DNA from: DATFYM01 sp035315065
GTDB lineage: Bacteria > Acidobacteriota > Terriglobia > UBA7540
NCBI GenBank assembly: GCA_035315065.1
Contig: DATFYM010000115.1
Span: forward strand, 1 to 33,847
Reading direction: 5' to 3'
DNA: 33,847 nt
In this document: positions 22,535-30,273 of the stretch, piece after piece
How the letters are laid out: every line of letters begins with the position of its first letter
Position numbering within the stretch: the stretch's first letter is position 1
The notes under the pieces: generated by a model
What the model saw: the letters and a program-made list of their open reading frames with translations, nothing else
What the model was told of the DNA's origin: nothing
The model's database searches: none
Translations under genes and position numbers: made by a program

Positions 22535-24598
22535 TCACGAGCTACTTTGGGCCTTCCGGCGCACCGGGATCTGGATCAAGCAATAGGCCAAAATGCCGAA
22601 AGCCGCCAACGACGTCCAGCCGCCCCACTTGGCCAGAAACGGCAGTTCGTCGCGACCCGTGAAAACGCGGGTGAGCGAGCCACCCGTGGGGAACAGCGCG
22701 GCAAGCAGGATACCCGCAATGGCTTCTCCGGCGATGAAGCCCGAGGCGAGCAGCGTACCTTTCTCCTCGGAGCTTGCCTTGTCCGGCCCCGTCAGCCTCC
22801 GGCGTGCCGCCACGCGGTCCGCCGCCCACTTCATGATGCCGCCGACGAAGATCGCCGACGTCGTTTCGAGCGGCAGGTACATCCCGACCGCGATCAGCAT
22901 GGGCGAGGGCGCGTTGATCATGATGAGCGCAAGGCCGAGGAAGCAGCCCATCAGAAGCAGGCCCCACGGCATCTGCCCGCTGACGATACCCTGAGCGAGT
23001 TCAGCCATCAGACCCGCCTGCGGGGCAGGCAATTCCCGGCCGCCGATACCGCCGGAGGCTGAGTACGCCTGGTGAAGTTTGATGATCGGCCAGAGCAGGA
23101 AGAATGAAACGGCAGTAACGCTCAGTATCTCCACCACCTCCATCTTCCACGGAGTGCCGCCCAGCAAGTACCCGGCCTTGAGGTCCTGGATCATGCTGCC
23201 CGAAAGACAGCATGCGCAGCAAACCACGCTGGCCACGCCCAGCACCGCTGCAACTCCGCCCAGTCCCTTGGAACCGATTCCGACCATCACCAGGGCGGCG
23301 ATCACCAACGCGCAGAGCGTCAGCCCCGAAACCGGCTGATTGGACGAGCCCACGAGCCCCACCAGGTATCCGCCAACTGCAGAAAGAAAGAAGCCGGCGA
23401 CGGTCATCACCAAGGCGGCCAGGATGGCAGACGTCCAGCTTCCGGAGAAGTGGTAGTAGATGAAGGTAATGGGAATAATCAGGGCGACGATGGACACGAT
23501 GACCCATTTGATTGGGATGTCCATGTCCAGGCGCGTGCGATTGAGGATGCGAGCGCCCTTGGCTTCCGCGGTTTCGAACGCTCCCTTCACCGAACGCAAA
23601 ATCGACTCGCGCATGTCGTAAAGCGTGTAGACCGTACCCACCAGCATCGCGCCGACGGCGATCGGTCTGACGACGCTGTACCACACGGCCGTGCTGACCA
23701 CGTCCCAACCGGCGTGCCCGCCGGCGGTGGAGCCAAGGCGCGCCGGAAGGTCAGGATCGACAAAAAGGACCAGCGGGATCAGCAGCAACCATGCCAGGAC
23801 GCCGCCGGAAAAATTGATCGCCGCGAGTCGAGGACCGATGATATACCCGATGCCCAGCAGCGCGGGCGAGGCCGAGGGAGTGGTGTAAGCGATGCCGCCC
23901 GTGTAGGCAACCGAGCCCACCTGGTTGTTCTCGTAGATGTAGCTGATGGTCGACTTGGGGAAGCGCGCGAAGAAGGAGACCGAGTCCTTGAACAACTGCA
24001 GGCCGCGCTCGTCCTTGAGCACCTGGAGCAGAGCGCCGAGGCCCAGGGCGCCGAAGATGTACTTGGGGGCGTCGGCGGCGCCGTGCTGTCCCGCCTTGAC
24101 GATCTCGGCGCTCGCCGTGCTCTCGGGAAACGGCAGGTCCGGCGATTCCACGCACAGCGGCCGCCGCAGGATGATGATGAAGAACACGCCCAGCAGTCCG
24201 CCCGCCAGGAGGATGAAGGTCGCCACCCAGTAATGGCTCCGCAGGTCGGTCCACAGCCGCTGGCCGCCCACGTTCACCATCATAAAGGCGGGGATGGTAA
24301 AGATAGCGCCCGCCACCAGCGCCTCGCCCACCGAGGCCGCCGTGCGGGTGAGGTTCTGCTCCAAGACCCCGCCTCGGAAGAACGGCAGGCGAAAGAGGGC
24401 GATGGCGATCACGGCCGCAGGGATCGTGGCCGCCACCGTCTGCCCGGCCTTCATGCCCAGGTAGGCGTTAGCGGCGCCAAAAATCGCCGCCATCAAGATG
24501 CCGGCCAGCACGGCCTTGAAGGTAAACTCTCTTTCCTTGGAATCCGCTGAAACGAAAGGCTTAAACTCAGGCAGCACCCTTGCCTCCATCACGAACAT
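22535..24598 (-). CDS. OPT family oligopeptide transporter
   Basis: The 687-residue membrane protein has about 15 hydrophobic helices and OPT signatures: FTFKAVLAGILMAAIFGAAN, YLGMKAGQTVAATIPA near the start, NQPVSGLTLCALVIAALVM mid-protein, and MLIAVGMYLPLETTSAIFVG near the end. The family imports peptides or metal chelates with protons. The annotated start is at 24598; GTG 24577 has a better-placed GGAGG and may be the true start. It is a stand-alone gene; the product faces the regulatory pair at 21956 but the spacing does not suggest an operon. Confidence 0.93.
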   Translation of the reverse strand: MFVMEARVLPEFKPFVSADSKEREFTFKAVLAGILMAAIFGAANAYLGMKAGQTVAATIPAAVIAIALFRLPFFRGGVLEQNLTRTAASVGEALVAGAIFTIPAFMMVNVGGQRLWTDLRSHYWVATFILLAGGLLGVFFIIILRRPLCVESPDLPFPESTASAEIVKAGQHGAADAPKYIFGALGLGALLQVLKDERGLQLFKDSVSFFARFPKSTISYIYENNQVGSVAYTGGIAYTTPSASPALLGIGYIIGPRLAAINFSGGVLAWLLLIPLVLFVDPDLPARLGSTAGGHAGWDVVSTAVWYSVVRPIAVGAMLVGTVYTLYDMRESILRSVKGAFETAEAKGARILNRTRLDMDIPIKWVIVSIVALIIPITFIYYHFSGSWTSAILAALVMTVAGFFLSAVGGYLVGLVGSSNQPVSGLTLCALVIAALVMVGIGSKGLGGVAAVLGVASVVCCACCLSGSMIQDLKAGYLLGGTPWKMEVVEILSVTAVSFFLLWPIIKLHQAYSASGGIGGRELPAPQAGLMAELAQGIVSGQMPWGLLLMGCFLGLALIMINAPSPMLIAVGMYLPLETTSAIFVGGIMKWAADRVAARRRLTGPDKASSEEKGTLLASGFIAGEAIAGILLAALFPTGGSLTRVFTGRDELPFLAKWGGWTSLAAFGILAYCLIQIPVRRKAQSSS

Positions 24599-24713
24599 CG
24601 AATAAGGTAGACCATTACAGTCTGAGCGTCCATTGCGACGCTACATCAGGGGCCCCCAACGAAAAGGGGGCAGACGAAAAGAAGCCTTGCAGCTTTGCGT
24701 GCTCTGGTGTACT

Positions 24714-24742
24714 GTGACAAAGTTTTGATAAGCTCGTATAAT
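24714..24742 (+). promoter_or_regulatory. Sigma70-like promoter of the ParD-like gene
   Basis: GTGACA at 24714-24719 and a perfect TATAAT at 24737-24742 are separated by 17 nt. It lies 32 nt before the ATG of the ParD-like gene. Confidence 0.7.
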
Positions 24743-24774
24743 AAGTCTTAAGGCATTTGCCCAGGAGAATCACC

Positions 24775-25029
24775 ATGAATGTCGACCTCAACTCTGAACT
24801 ACAAGCCTTCGTCACCGAAAAGGTGCGCAGCGGAGAATACCACACACCCCAAGCAGTGGTAGAGGATGCGGTACGCCTCCTCGCCGAGCGCGCCCGGGCC
24901 GAACAACGCCTCCATGCGCTAGTCCGGAACTTGAAAAGCACCGGTACCGTTGCCCCTCTGAACGAGAAGGATTGGGAAGCGATCAGCCGGGAGGCACAGA
25001 GCAGGCTGGTCAACCGCGCGTCGGTATAG
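24775..25029 (+). CDS. ParD-like antitoxin, orphan
   Basis: The 84-residue protein begins MNVDLNSELQAFVTEKVRSG, the ribbon-helix-helix of ParD antitoxins, followed by TPQAVVEDAVRLL. The C-terminal part (LNEKDWEAISREAQSRL) would wrap a toxin. AGGAGA lies 7 nt before ATG 24775. No ParE gene follows; the next 75 nt are spacer and then an inverted repeat. It could act on a toxin elsewhere or be a leftover. Confidence 0.8.
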   Translation: MNVDLNSELQAFVTEKVRSGEYHTPQAVVEDAVRLLAERARAEQRLHALVRNLKSTGTVAPLNEKDWEAISREAQSRLVNRASV

Positions 25030-25103
25030 GTTCCCCTTGCCGCCCCTAAACACCACAATCGTCCTCGCCAGCTTACGAGCCGGCCCCGTTGAGGTGTGAG
25101 GAA

Positions 25104-25200
25104 GAATTGCCGATTGCAGATTGACGATTGACGATTGGAAGAAAAGACGCAAGCCGCGTGTTCTCCAATCGTCAATCTAAAATCGTCAATCGGCAATTTC
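25104..25200. repeat. TTGACGATTG-type inverted repeat
   Basis: The arms at 25104-25139 and 25163-25200 are complementary and enclose a short AT-poor loop. The right arm runs into the stop codon of the M20 peptidase gene on the minus strand. Confidence 0.88.
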
Positions 25201-26626
25201 ACTGTCCCAGCAGCGCCAGGTACTTTCCCACTGCCTCAATCCCCCGATAGAAGTTGGGCAGGTAGAATTTCTCATTGGGGGCGTGCAGGTTGTCGTCTGG
25301 CAGGCCGAAGCCCATCATGACCACGGGAACGCCGAGGATCTCATGGAACAACCCGGCGATGGGAATCGATCCGCCCGAGCGCATGTAGACGGTCTTCTTC
25401 TTGAAGACCTGCTCCATGGCCTCTGCCGCCGCCTCGATAAAGCGGTTCTCGGTGGAGACCACAGACGCCGGCGCCGAGCTCAGCACCCGCACCTTGGTAG
25501 CGATGCCCTTGGGCGTGATCTTCTTCACGTACGCGGTGTATTGCTTGATGACTTCCTTGGGATCCATATCCGGCACCAGGCGCATACTGACCTTCGCCGT
25601 GGCCACGGCCGGGATCACGGTCTTCGCGCCTTCACCCGTGAAGCCGCCGCGGATGCCGTGGACCTCGAGCGTTGGCCGCGCCCACAGCCGCTGGAGTACG
25701 GTGAAGCCCTTCTCGCCGACCAGCGCCGTGGCCTCCATTTCCTTCTTCAGGAAATTCTTCTCGTTGAACGGCAGCCGCTTCCACGCTGCCAATTCCTTGG
25801 CGCTGGGCTTCTTCACCCGCTTGTAGAGACCGGGTATGCGGATCTTGCCGTCCGGCCCCTTCAGGTTGACGATCATCTCCGCCACCGCCTGAAACGGATT
25901 GGGCGCCGCGCCGCCGTACATGCCGGAGTGCAGATCGTGCCCCGCCCCGCGCACTTCCAGCTCGGTGTAGACCAGGCCACGCAACCCGGTAGTCAGCGTC
26001 GGCAGCTCGGGGGCAAACATCTCGGTGTCGCAGATCAGCGCCGCGCTGCACTTCAGCCGGTCCGGGCGCTGGTGGACGTACGCCTCAATGTGCTCGCCGC
26101 CCATCTCCTCCTCGCCCTCGATGAGGAACTTCACGTTGATGGGCAGTTGGCCTTCGCCCTTGAGGAAGCCCTCGACGGCCTTCATCAGCAGGTAGGTCTG
26201 GCCCTTGTCGTCCACGGCGCCGCGAGCGTAGATGTTCTGGTTGCGGATGGTGGGCTCAGTCCAAAGTCGTGCCGTCTCGGGCGGCACGGGATAGGCCTCT
26301 CTATCCACGAACGGCGGCGATTTCCACTCGTCGAGCGGGTCGGGCGGCTGGACGTCGTAATGACCGTAGATCAAAAGCGTCGGCTTTCCCGGCGCCTTCA
26401 TCCATTCCCCGTACACCAATGGGTGGCGGTCTTCGCCGCCTTCGATCAACTCCACGCCGTCGAAGCCCATGCCGCGCAACTCGTCGGCAATGAACTGCGC
26501 GGCGCGCCGAATATCCGGCTTATGTTCCGGCAGGGTTGAAATGCTCGGGATCTTCAAAAGGTCCGTGAGCCCGGTCAAAAACTGGTCGTGATTTGCCTTG
26601 TAGTACTCAAATGCGGATGTGCCCAT
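25199..26626 (-). CDS. M20 family dipeptidase
   Basis: This zinc metallopeptidase has 475 residues. Metal ligands appear in order: YGHYDVQ (His89, Asp91 as the pair partner), GAVDDKG (Asp139), LIEGEEEMGG (Glu172-Glu174 area) and GHDLHSG (His230/His233, dimer and substrate site). The final ligand is LHAPNE near the end. It resembles the M20 dipeptidases that release amino acids from dipeptides in the cytoplasm; no signal peptide is seen. AGGAGA precedes ATG 26626 by a few nt. An OPT peptide importer is encoded nearby on the same strand, which may be a functional link. Confidence 0.93.
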   Translation of the reverse strand: MGTSAFEYYKANHDQFLTGLTDLLKIPSISTLPEHKPDIRRAAQFIADELRGMGFDGVELIEGGEDRHPLVYGEWMKAPGKPTLLIYGHYDVQPPDPLDEWKSPPFVDREAYPVPPETARLWTEPTIRNQNIYARGAVDDKGQTYLLMKAVEGFLKGEGQLPINVKFLIEGEEEMGGEHIEAYVHQRPDRLKCSAALICDTEMFAPELPTLTTGLRGLVYTELEVRGAGHDLHSGMYGGAAPNPFQAVAEMIVNLKGPDGKIRIPGLYKRVKKPSAKELAAWKRLPFNEKNFLKKEMEATALVGEKGFTVLQRLWARPTLEVHGIRGGFTGEGAKTVIPAVATAKVSMRLVPDMDPKEVIKQYTAYVKKITPKGIATKVRVLSSAPASVVSTENRFIEAAAEAMEQVFKKKTVYMRSGGSIPIAGLFHEILGVPVVMMGFGLPDDNLHAPNEKFYLPNFYRGIEAVGKYLALLGQ

Positions 26627-26660
26627 CTTCTTGTCTCCTTTTCAGTGGAAAGGTGATTCA

Positions 26661-26808
26661 GGTAGACAGCAGACGGTAGACGGCATATGGGAAGAGGTCG
26701 CAGTCCGTTCCATACCATCCACTCTCTACCGCCTCCTTTATGCCGTCTACCGTCTACCACCTACTGCCTACTCTTCATTCATCATTCATAATTCATACTT
26801 CATCATTC
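26661..26808. repeat. GTAGACGGTAGACGGC inverted repeat and ATTCAT tract
   Basis: CAGACGGTAGACGGCATA near 26670-26687 is complementary to TATGCCGTCTACCGTC near 26739-26755. It is followed by a run of TTCATTCATCATTCATAATTC words to about 26808. It fills the gap between two minus-strand genes. Confidence 0.75.
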
Positions 26809-27816
26809 TTTTCCGTGTCCGTACCTCAGCTCTCCGGCTTCCACCCGCACGTTCAGCCGATTCTGCTCCGGCGGCAGCGGGCAAGTGGCGAAAGGCGTAA
26901 ACGCGCAGGGCGGGTTCTGCGCCTTATTGAAGTCGAGGACCACCTCACCGTCCTTTGGCATCTCCGCGTAGAGGAAGCGCCCCGGTGGATAGGTCTCGTG
27001 GCCGCTCGTCAGGTCCCTGAAGATGAAAAACAGGCGGCGGCCTTCCACCACGGGCTCGAGTGACAATGGGTGGCCTTCGAGCGTAAATTCGGCGCGGCCC
27101 GGGCACGATTCCATCTCGGTCTGGCCCAGGATGTTGGGAATGGCGATCGACTTGGCCGGTTCGTATGGCACCCACTTGGCGCGCACGCGGTACCCTTCCT
27201 CCACCGCGAAGTAGTGGATTCCGGTGAAATGTCGGCGCATCTCGCTCGACTTGTCGCGCAGCCGGATGCCGAAGCGGTCGCCGCGTTTGATCACGAACAT
27301 CGTAAGATCGTTGAGGGTGAGCAAGGTGGGTGAGTCCGAAGTGTCCGGAGTCATTGTTGCGCCCGTTGCCGGCTTGCCGTCGATCGCCACGTTCACGTTC
27401 GCGGCTGCCTCAAAGGTGATGGCGCCGTTCGCAAACTCGAAAACCCCCACCCGGCCGGGCGCCGAGCCCGTCGGCAGCACGATGTCGTTGCCGGCGTCGG
27501 TCCCCACCGTGTTCTTCCCGTCTTTCAGCCAGAAGAGCCCGGCCACGGTGAGCCAGCCGTCGTCGGCCTTAAGCGCTGCCACGCGCCGCTGGCGCCACGC
27601 CTCGATTTCTTCGCGGTACGTTTTTGCGGGGCCTTGAGGAGATGGCGTCGTCATAAGCAGGCTTGCCTGAGAAGTGAGGGTCCAGGTTACCAAGAAACTG
27701 ACAAGAGGGCGAAAACGATGAAGTCGGAGTGATGAATGAACGGAAAACCCCTGCGCGTAAGCCGAGTTCTCCGTCGCGGTATTCTTCTCGCTTGTGCCTT
27801 CTCGATTAGTGTTCAC
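26803..27816 (-). CDS. DUF1684 domain protein
   Basis: The C-terminal 270 residues match DUF1684. They have REEIEAWRQRRVAALKADDG, then LTVAGLFWLKDGKNTVG and a diagnostic end FNKAQNPPCAFTPFATCPLP plus NRLNVRVEAGEL. An uncleaved-looking hydrophobic stretch (PLVSFLVTWTLTSQASLL) precedes the domain and may be a signal peptide or anchor. GTG 27816 is used because AGGA lies 5 nt upstream; GTG 27828 and ATG 27654 are alternatives. The gene overlaps the end of the truncated PIN gene. The function of DUF1684 is unknown. Confidence 0.8.
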   Translation of the reverse strand: MNTNREGTSEKNTATENSAYAQGFSVHSSLRLHRFRPLVSFLVTWTLTSQASLLMTTPSPQGPAKTYREEIEAWRQRRVAALKADDGWLTVAGLFWLKDGKNTVGTDAGNDIVLPTGSAPGRVGVFEFANGAITFEAAANVNVAIDGKPATGATMTPDTSDSPTLLTLNDLTMFVIKRGDRFGIRLRDKSSEMRRHFTGIHYFAVEEGYRVRAKWVPYEPAKSIAIPNILGQTEMESCPGRAEFTLEGHPLSLEPVVEGRRLFFIFRDLTSGHETYPPGRFLYAEMPKDGEVVLDFNKAQNPPCAFTPFATCPLPPEQNRLNVRVEAGELRYGHGKE

Positions 27817-28111
27817 CGCGGTCCTCACGCAACCCGGCCACCTGTCCGGGATGCATCACCTGGACCTCAGAATAGCGGCTGAAGTCCGACCCGTTGAAGG
27901 TAAGAACGCTCCTCACACCATAAACCCGCATCGCAGCGACCAAACGAGCATCGTGCACCTGCACTCCAGAGACGCCATGAGCGACCACGAGCCGGCGGAC
28001 TCGGCCTCCAAGACGTAGCAGTTCTTTCAGAGATTCAAGGGCCATGCCGTGCAACTCATGACTATGCTGGACAGCGCGCACCAATACGTTCGTGTCGGCA
28101 AGGCAATCCAT
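27806..28111 (-). pseudogene. VapC-like PIN toxin with internal deletion
   Basis: The start MDCLADTNVLVRAVQHSH and the end GVSGVQVHDARLVAAMRVYG, then LTFNGSDFSRY, are standard for VapC PIN domains. Only about 18 residues connect them, where family members carry some 50-60 including a conserved Glu. At 101 residues it is shorter than the usual 130-140. The deletion kept the frame. It is probably inactive as a nuclease, though it may still bind its antitoxin. It begins 3 nt after the antitoxin gene. Confidence 0.7.
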
Positions 28112-28114
28112 CGC

Positions 28115-28375
28115 TTATTCCTCGTCCCTCCGATAGAAGCTCTCGCGCGTCAGAGCCTCGTCCGGGAGGGGGGGCGTGGGTGGAAAACTGTTTGCCCACT
28201 CCTCAAAGGCTTTGGCCCTCTCTTCTGGTGTCATCGAAGAAGAAGGCGTTGGTGGCAGTGGGACCTGCTGCTCCACCAACTCCTGCACGTATTTGGTCAG
28301 TGGGACTCCCCTCTCTTCGGCTCGTGCCTCGAGTTCCGCTTCGATTTCCGGCTTCAGCTCGATTTGAATGCTCAT
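28115..28375 (-). CDS. VapB-like antitoxin
   Basis: The 86-residue product begins MSIQIELKPEIEAELEARAEERG, a short DNA-binding/dimer unit. A Pro-rich region and a toxin-binding tail follow (PDEALTRESFYRRDEE). The order antitoxin then PIN gene, with 3 nt between, is typical of vapBC. It is retained although its toxin has lost its core. Confidence 0.8.
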   Translation of the reverse strand: MSIQIELKPEIEAELEARAEERGVPLTKYVQELVEQQVPLPPTPSSSMTPEERAKAFEEWANSFPPTPPLPDEALTRESFYRRDEE

Positions 28376-28455
28376 CGACCTTTCCTTTCCTCACTCGCCA
28401 CTCGTCGTCACTCCTCAGGCGGCGGACACGATCTCCGCTCCTGGCCATTCGACCT

Positions 28456-29082
28456 TCAACCTTCAACCTTTGACTGTTCTTGCTGAGCGTAGCGCCGCCG
28501 CAGGACCACCAGGTAGTGTAACCCGGAAATCACGGTGATCGCGCCGGCCGCGTCGATGGCGACCTTCAGGAACCCGCCCGCGATCAGCGGCAGGTGAGCG
28601 GCCCAACCCAGCGCCACCAGCACCGTACCCATCTGCACGAACGTCGAAAGCTTGCCCAGCAAGCTGGGTGGCAGCGGCCGGTACCCGACCATCATATATA
28701 CCATGAGGGCGGTGATGATGATGCCGACGTCGCGGCTGAGTACCACGATGGCAAGCCAAGGAGGCAGCACGTCGCGCACGGCCAGGGTGATGTAAAGCGT
28801 CATCAACAACAGCTTGTCGGCAATCGGATCCAGCGCGATGCCCAGCGGGGTTGACTGGTGAAACATCCTAGCCACGGCCCCATCCGTAAAGTCGGAGATC
28901 GCTGCCACTGCCAGCGCCCACAGCGCCCACTGGTAGCGCCGCTCCACCACCAGGATGGCCAGAATGGGAACAAAGGCCAGGCGCAGGAGCGTGATCTGGG
29001 TGGCCAGGGTGAGGCCGCTTGCATTGGCCTCACCCTTGGCGGAAAGGAACCACTTGAACTCTTCTGAGCGTGAGCGACGCAT
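28456..29082 (-). CDS. pgsA: CDP-alcohol phosphatidyltransferase (PgsA-like)
   Basis: This membrane enzyme has 208 residues and carries the full CDP-alcohol phosphotransferase signature: D67-G68-x2-A71-R72, then x8 to G81, x3 to D85, x3 to D89. It is preceded by TLLRLAFVPILAILVV. It would transfer a phosphatidyl group from CDP-diacylglycerol, most likely to glycerol-3-phosphate, the first step to phosphatidylglycerol. ATG 29082 is chosen over the longer upstream frame, which is repeat sequence; no ribosome site is visible. The stop codon falls inside a GGTTGAAGGT repeat, so the last residues (SKVEG) are repeat-derived. Confidence 0.9.
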   Translation of the reverse strand: MRRSRSEEFKWFLSAKGEANASGLTLATQITLLRLAFVPILAILVVERRYQWALWALAVAAISDFTDGAVARMFHQSTPLGIALDPIADKLLLMTLYITLAVRDVLPPWLAIVVLSRDVGIIITALMVYMMVGYRPLPPSLLGKLSTFVQMGTVLVALGWAAHLPLIAGGFLKVAIDAAGAITVISGLHYLVVLRRRYAQQEQSKVEG

Positions 29083-29215
29083 GAAATTGACGATTGTCGA
29101 TTGACGATTGTCGATTAGAAGAGGTCCACAGTCGTCAGTTGCAGCACCGGACTCTGCATGAGCGACAAGTGACCAGGGACAAGTGACCAGGGACAAGTGA
29201 CAAGTGACAACCTCT
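29083..29215. repeat. ATTGACGATTGTCG and AAGTGACCAGGGAC repeats
   Basis: Two repeat types lie head to tail upstream of the PgsA-like gene: ATTGACGATTGTCGATT at 29086-29117, then tandem GACAAGTGACCAGG words at 29160-29210. They leave no obvious ribosome site for PgsA. Confidence 0.7.
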
Positions 29216-29278
29216 TAAAATCTCCATCCGTTCATTCTCCTCTGTCAGCTTCCACCTTCCGGCGGTCAGTGTCAACTT

Positions 29279-29358
29279 GCAGTCGAAAGTCGAAAGTCAA
29301 AGGTCGAAAGGCCAAGGGCCGACCCGCTTTGCTTTTGACTTTTGACTTTCGACTTTTG
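29279..29358. repeat. GTCGAAAGTCAAAG inverted repeat
   Basis: AAGTCGAAAGTCAAAGG words on the left pair with CTTTTGACTTTTGAC and CTTTCGACTT words on the right. The right end adjoins the AbrB promoter and may insulate it. Confidence 0.75.
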
Positions 29359-29367
29359 GCTTCCTTC

Positions 29368-29396
29368 TTGACTTAGATTCCGTCTTACTGTAGAGT
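29368..29396 (+). promoter_or_regulatory. Promoter of the AbrB-VapC operon
   Basis: TTGACT at 29368-29373 and TAGAGT at 29391-29396 are separated by 17 nt. It lies directly upstream of the antitoxin gene and overlaps a perfect palindrome. Confidence 0.6.
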
Positions 29397-29401
29397 AAGA
29401 C
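29382..29401. promoter_or_regulatory. Palindromic operator over the -10 box
   Basis: A perfect inverted repeat, GTCTTACT with AGTAAGAC around GTAG, covers the -10 box and likely start site. It is a strong candidate for the binding site of the AbrB-type antitoxin encoded 18 nt downstream, giving autorepression. Confidence 0.65.
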
Positions 29402-29418
29402 AGAAGATGGAGATCATC

Positions 29419-29661
29419 ATGCTGAGTTCCCGTGTATCCTCGCGAGGACAACTGGTCCTTCCCAAGGAAGTCCGAGAACAGTTAGGGTTGGGCGAGGGCG
29501 ACCGCCTGACGGTGAGAGTGGAAGGCGATGAGGTGATCTTGCGGAAAGCGGTGTCAGGGAACTGGAGGGAATGGGAAGGACGATTCAAAGGTTCCGACCT
29601 CCTGGGGGACCTGGCTCGAGATCGGCGAAAGGAATTGATGCGTGACCGCAAGCGTTCTTGA
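29419..29661 (+). CDS. AbrB/SpoVT-type antitoxin
   Basis: The 80-residue product begins MLSSRVSSRGQLVLPKEVRE, the classic AbrB swapped-hairpin: strand, GQ, LPKEVRE, then LGLGEGDRLTVRVEGDEVIL. It binds DNA as a dimer and neutralises the PIN toxin encoded next. GGAGAT precedes ATG 29419; ATG 29407 would add four residues. It overlaps the toxin gene by 20 nt. Confidence 0.92.
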   Translation: MLSSRVSSRGQLVLPKEVREQLGLGEGDRLTVRVEGDEVILRKAVSGNWREWEGRFKGSDLLGDLARDRRKELMRDRKRS

Positions 29662-30067
29662 CTCCTGGGCGGTCATCGCTTGGCTTCAGGGCGAAGAGCC
29701 GGCCCGCGCCAAAGTGCGCGAGATTTTGGAACAGGCTTCGCGCGGCGAGACCAAGGTCAGCATGTCACTGATCAACGTTGGCGAAGTGTTCTACCTGATC
29801 GCTAAGCGTCACGGGGCCGCGCCCGCCGAGCGCTTCCTTGCCGACCTCGCGCTCATGCCGATTCAGGCGCTCCTCCCCGATCGAAGATTGATCCTCGGAG
29901 CGGCCCGCTTGAAGAGCCGTTACCCTATTTCTTACGCCGACGCGTTTGCCGTGGAAACGGCCCGGGAGCAAAACGCCATCCTGGTGACCGGCGACCCCGA
30001 ACTATGGCAACTCTCGAAGCGAGAGCCCATCGAGCTCCTTTGGTTGGGCAAGCGGCAATCCCACTGA
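29642..30067 (+). CDS. vapC: VapC-type PIN toxin
   Basis: The 141-residue toxin shows the full PIN set: SVLDSWAVIAW (Asp7), NVGEVFYLIAKR (Glu48), ISYADAFAVETA (Asp100) and LVTGDPELW (Asp118). It would cut RNA, probably tRNA or rRNA. GTG 29642 lies inside the antitoxin gene, giving coupled translation. All four acidic residues are present, so it should be active, unlike the deleted copy at 27806. Confidence 0.92.
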   Translation: MTASVLDSWAVIAWLQGEEPARAKVREILEQASRGETKVSMSLINVGEVFYLIAKRHGAAPAERFLADLALMPIQALLPDRRLILGAARLKSRYPISYADAFAVETAREQNAILVTGDPELWQLSKREPIELLWLGKRQSH

Positions 30068-30273
30068 AGTAAGAGTGCACGGAAGCCCCATTTCCCGGGT
30101 GCATCGAGGGTTCGTCGTCGGAGGCCGTTCGGATTCGGACAACGGCGTCCCAGAATCGTACGCTGCCTGACCACAGCGGAAGCTCTGGCTTTCTATCTCC
30201 TTGTCGTTGGGAGGGTTACCTCACGTAGGATTGGGTATTGAACTGCGCTAGTGAAAAGGGGGGGCTCATTTTC

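Noticed and set aside
23450..24550. 366-codon open frame on the plus strand
   Set aside because: It is antisense to the OPT transporter and composed of Arg/Gly/His-rich filler.
25283..26539. 418-codon open frame on the plus strand
   Set aside because: It is antisense to the M20 dipeptidase, whose catalytic motifs are clear.
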